DNA from: Candidatus Thorarchaeota archaeon
GTDB taxonomy: Archaea > Asgardarchaeota > Thorarchaeia > Thorarchaeales > Thorarchaeaceae
NCBI GenBank assembly: GCA_016840965.1
Contig: JAEORI010000240.1
Location: forward strand, 1-6,596
Direction of reading: 5' to 3'
DNA length: 6,596 nucleotides
Both the position numbers and the translations under genes were made by a program. A model generated the notes under the pieces. That model worked only from the letters and a program-made list of their open reading frames with translations, searched no databases and was not told the DNA's origin. Of this stretch, positions 6,167-6,596 are shown one piece after another (position 1 is the stretch's first letter; the number at the start of each line of letters is the position of its first letter).

Positions 6167-6306
6167 ACAGCACATGTAAGAGACAAATCCAATATAGCTG
6201 TTGCGAAATCCTTAAGTGTCGACCCAAGAGGTCATGCTGGAACTCGGGTGCAAATCTGACTGAATCATTGCAGTCCGAGATACAAAAACAAGACAAGTGA
6301 TGCCGT
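6167..6306 (+). other. 140-base region between Pus10 and L21e with possible leader structure
   Basis: Contains a TATA-like AATATAG near 6191-6197, which would start a transcript near 6220 and give L21e a leader of about 85 bases. Within that leader GACC (6221-6224) can pair with GGTC (6230-6233), and CTCGG (6243-6247) with CCGAG (6275-6279) enclosing ACTG (6259-6262) and CAGT (6271-6274). The Shine-Dalgarno-like GTGAT (6297-6301) follows the last hairpin and lies five bases before the L21e ATG. No tRNA or box C/D RNA pattern is complete here. Confidence 0.3.
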
Positions 6307-6596
6307 ATGGTAAAGAATAGTCATGGCTACAGATCACGGACCCGTGGCTTGATGAGCAAAAGAGTACGACAAAGAGGGCTTAGCTCACCTAGCAAGGTGC
6401 TAGTTGATTATGAGGTTGGTCAGCGTGTAGATGTAGTGATTGATTCTGGTTTTCACAAAGGAATGCCACATAAGAGGTATCACGGCAGAACTGGTGTAGT
6501 CACAGGCTTGAGAGGGCGAGCGATCGTTGTAGATGTGGGGATTGGTAAAGCCACAAGGACACTTATAGTAAGACGCGAGCATCTCCAACCTAGCAG
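6307..6596 (+). CDS. rpl21e: Large-subunit ribosomal protein L21e (eL21), 3' end cut by the window
   Basis: Known for the family: an archaeal/eukaryotic large-subunit ribosomal protein with an SH3-like fold, absent from bacteria. Seen here: 96 complete codons to the right edge, beginning MVKNSHGYRSRTRG, then KRVRQRGLSSPSKVLVDYEVGQRVDVVID, the diagnostic HKGMPHKRYHGRTGVV (about residues 52-67), GLRGRAIVVDVG and the near-terminal IVRREHLQP. Family length is about 95-100 residues, so only a few residues and the stop are missing. The ATG at 6307 is supported by GTGAT five bases upstream and by the family's usual N-terminus. It follows Pus10, the expected archaeal order, across a 140-base gap with a promoter candidate. 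Downstream in many archaea come rpoF and DUF655 genes, which lie outside this window. Confidence 0.97.
   Translation, partial: MVKNSHGYRSRTRGLMSKRVRQRGLSSPSKVLVDYEVGQRVDVVIDSGFHKGMPHKRYHGRTGVVTGLRGRAIVVDVGIGKATRTLIVRREHLQPS

Noticed and set aside
6096..6296. 66-codon minus-strand open frame covering the Pus10-L21e gap
   Set aside because: Partly antisense to Pus10, cysteine-rich and unlike a real protein, with no ribosome-binding site I can see.
6200..6306. Possible tRNA or box C/D guide RNA between Pus10 and L21e
   Set aside because: No cloverleaf with a T-loop could be folded by eye, and box C and D motifs are not in the correct order and spacing; the TGATG near 6298 is better read as the ribosome-binding site of L21e.
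6400..6588. 62-codon minus-strand open frame
   Set aside because: Antisense to L21e, whose family match is unmistakable.
1..6596. CRISPR array, tandem repeat array or tnpA gene
   Set aside because: No regularly spaced repeats and no Y1 transposase frame with the HUH motif were seen on either strand.

Overview
This window reads as archaeal chromosomal DNA. The evidence is the gene set: archaeal-type Pth2 peptidyl-tRNA hydrolase next to TruD, an archaeal-lipid geranylgeranyl reductase, the THUMP-containing pseudouridine synthase Pus10, and ribosomal protein L21e (eL21) directly downstream of Pus10, a neighbourhood common in archaea. Upstream sequences show TATA-like boxes about 35-60 bases before starts, and several genes have Shine-Dalgarno matches. 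I suspect a mesophilic lineage, possibly Asgard-like, but that placement is a weak impression from protein style only.

Layout, left to right. Bases 1-376 hold the 3' part of a plus-strand gene, possibly carrying a degenerate NusA-like KH domain. It meets, tail to tail with one base between, a minus-strand pair: pth2 (about 2097-1729) followed by truD (1727 or 1718 to 378), probably one transcript. A 168-base divergent region (2107-2274) holds a pth2 promoter candidate, a 15-base palindrome, a hairpin and a tnpB promoter candidate. Then comes a stand-alone IS1341-type tnpB (2275-3492) with an intact RuvC-like active site and zinc ribbon and no tnpA nearby. After a 71-base gap come a geranylgeranyl reductase (3564-4757) and Pus10 (4802-6166), closely spaced and co-directional. 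A 140-base gap with possible RNA structure precedes L21e, which starts at 6307 and runs off the right edge nearly complete.

Functionally this is mostly housekeeping: TruD and Pus10 both make pseudouridine in tRNA, Pth2 recycles peptidyl-tRNA, L21e is a large-subunit ribosomal protein, and the reductase saturates isoprenoid chains of membrane lipids. The mobile-derived piece is the TnpB gene, lying between the minus-strand operon and the plus-strand lipid gene, where it interrupts neither. The points most worth following are the TnpB omega-RNA and its guide, the divergent KH-like fragment, the palindrome in the pth2 promoter, and the structured region before L21e. I do not see a clearly new multi-gene system.
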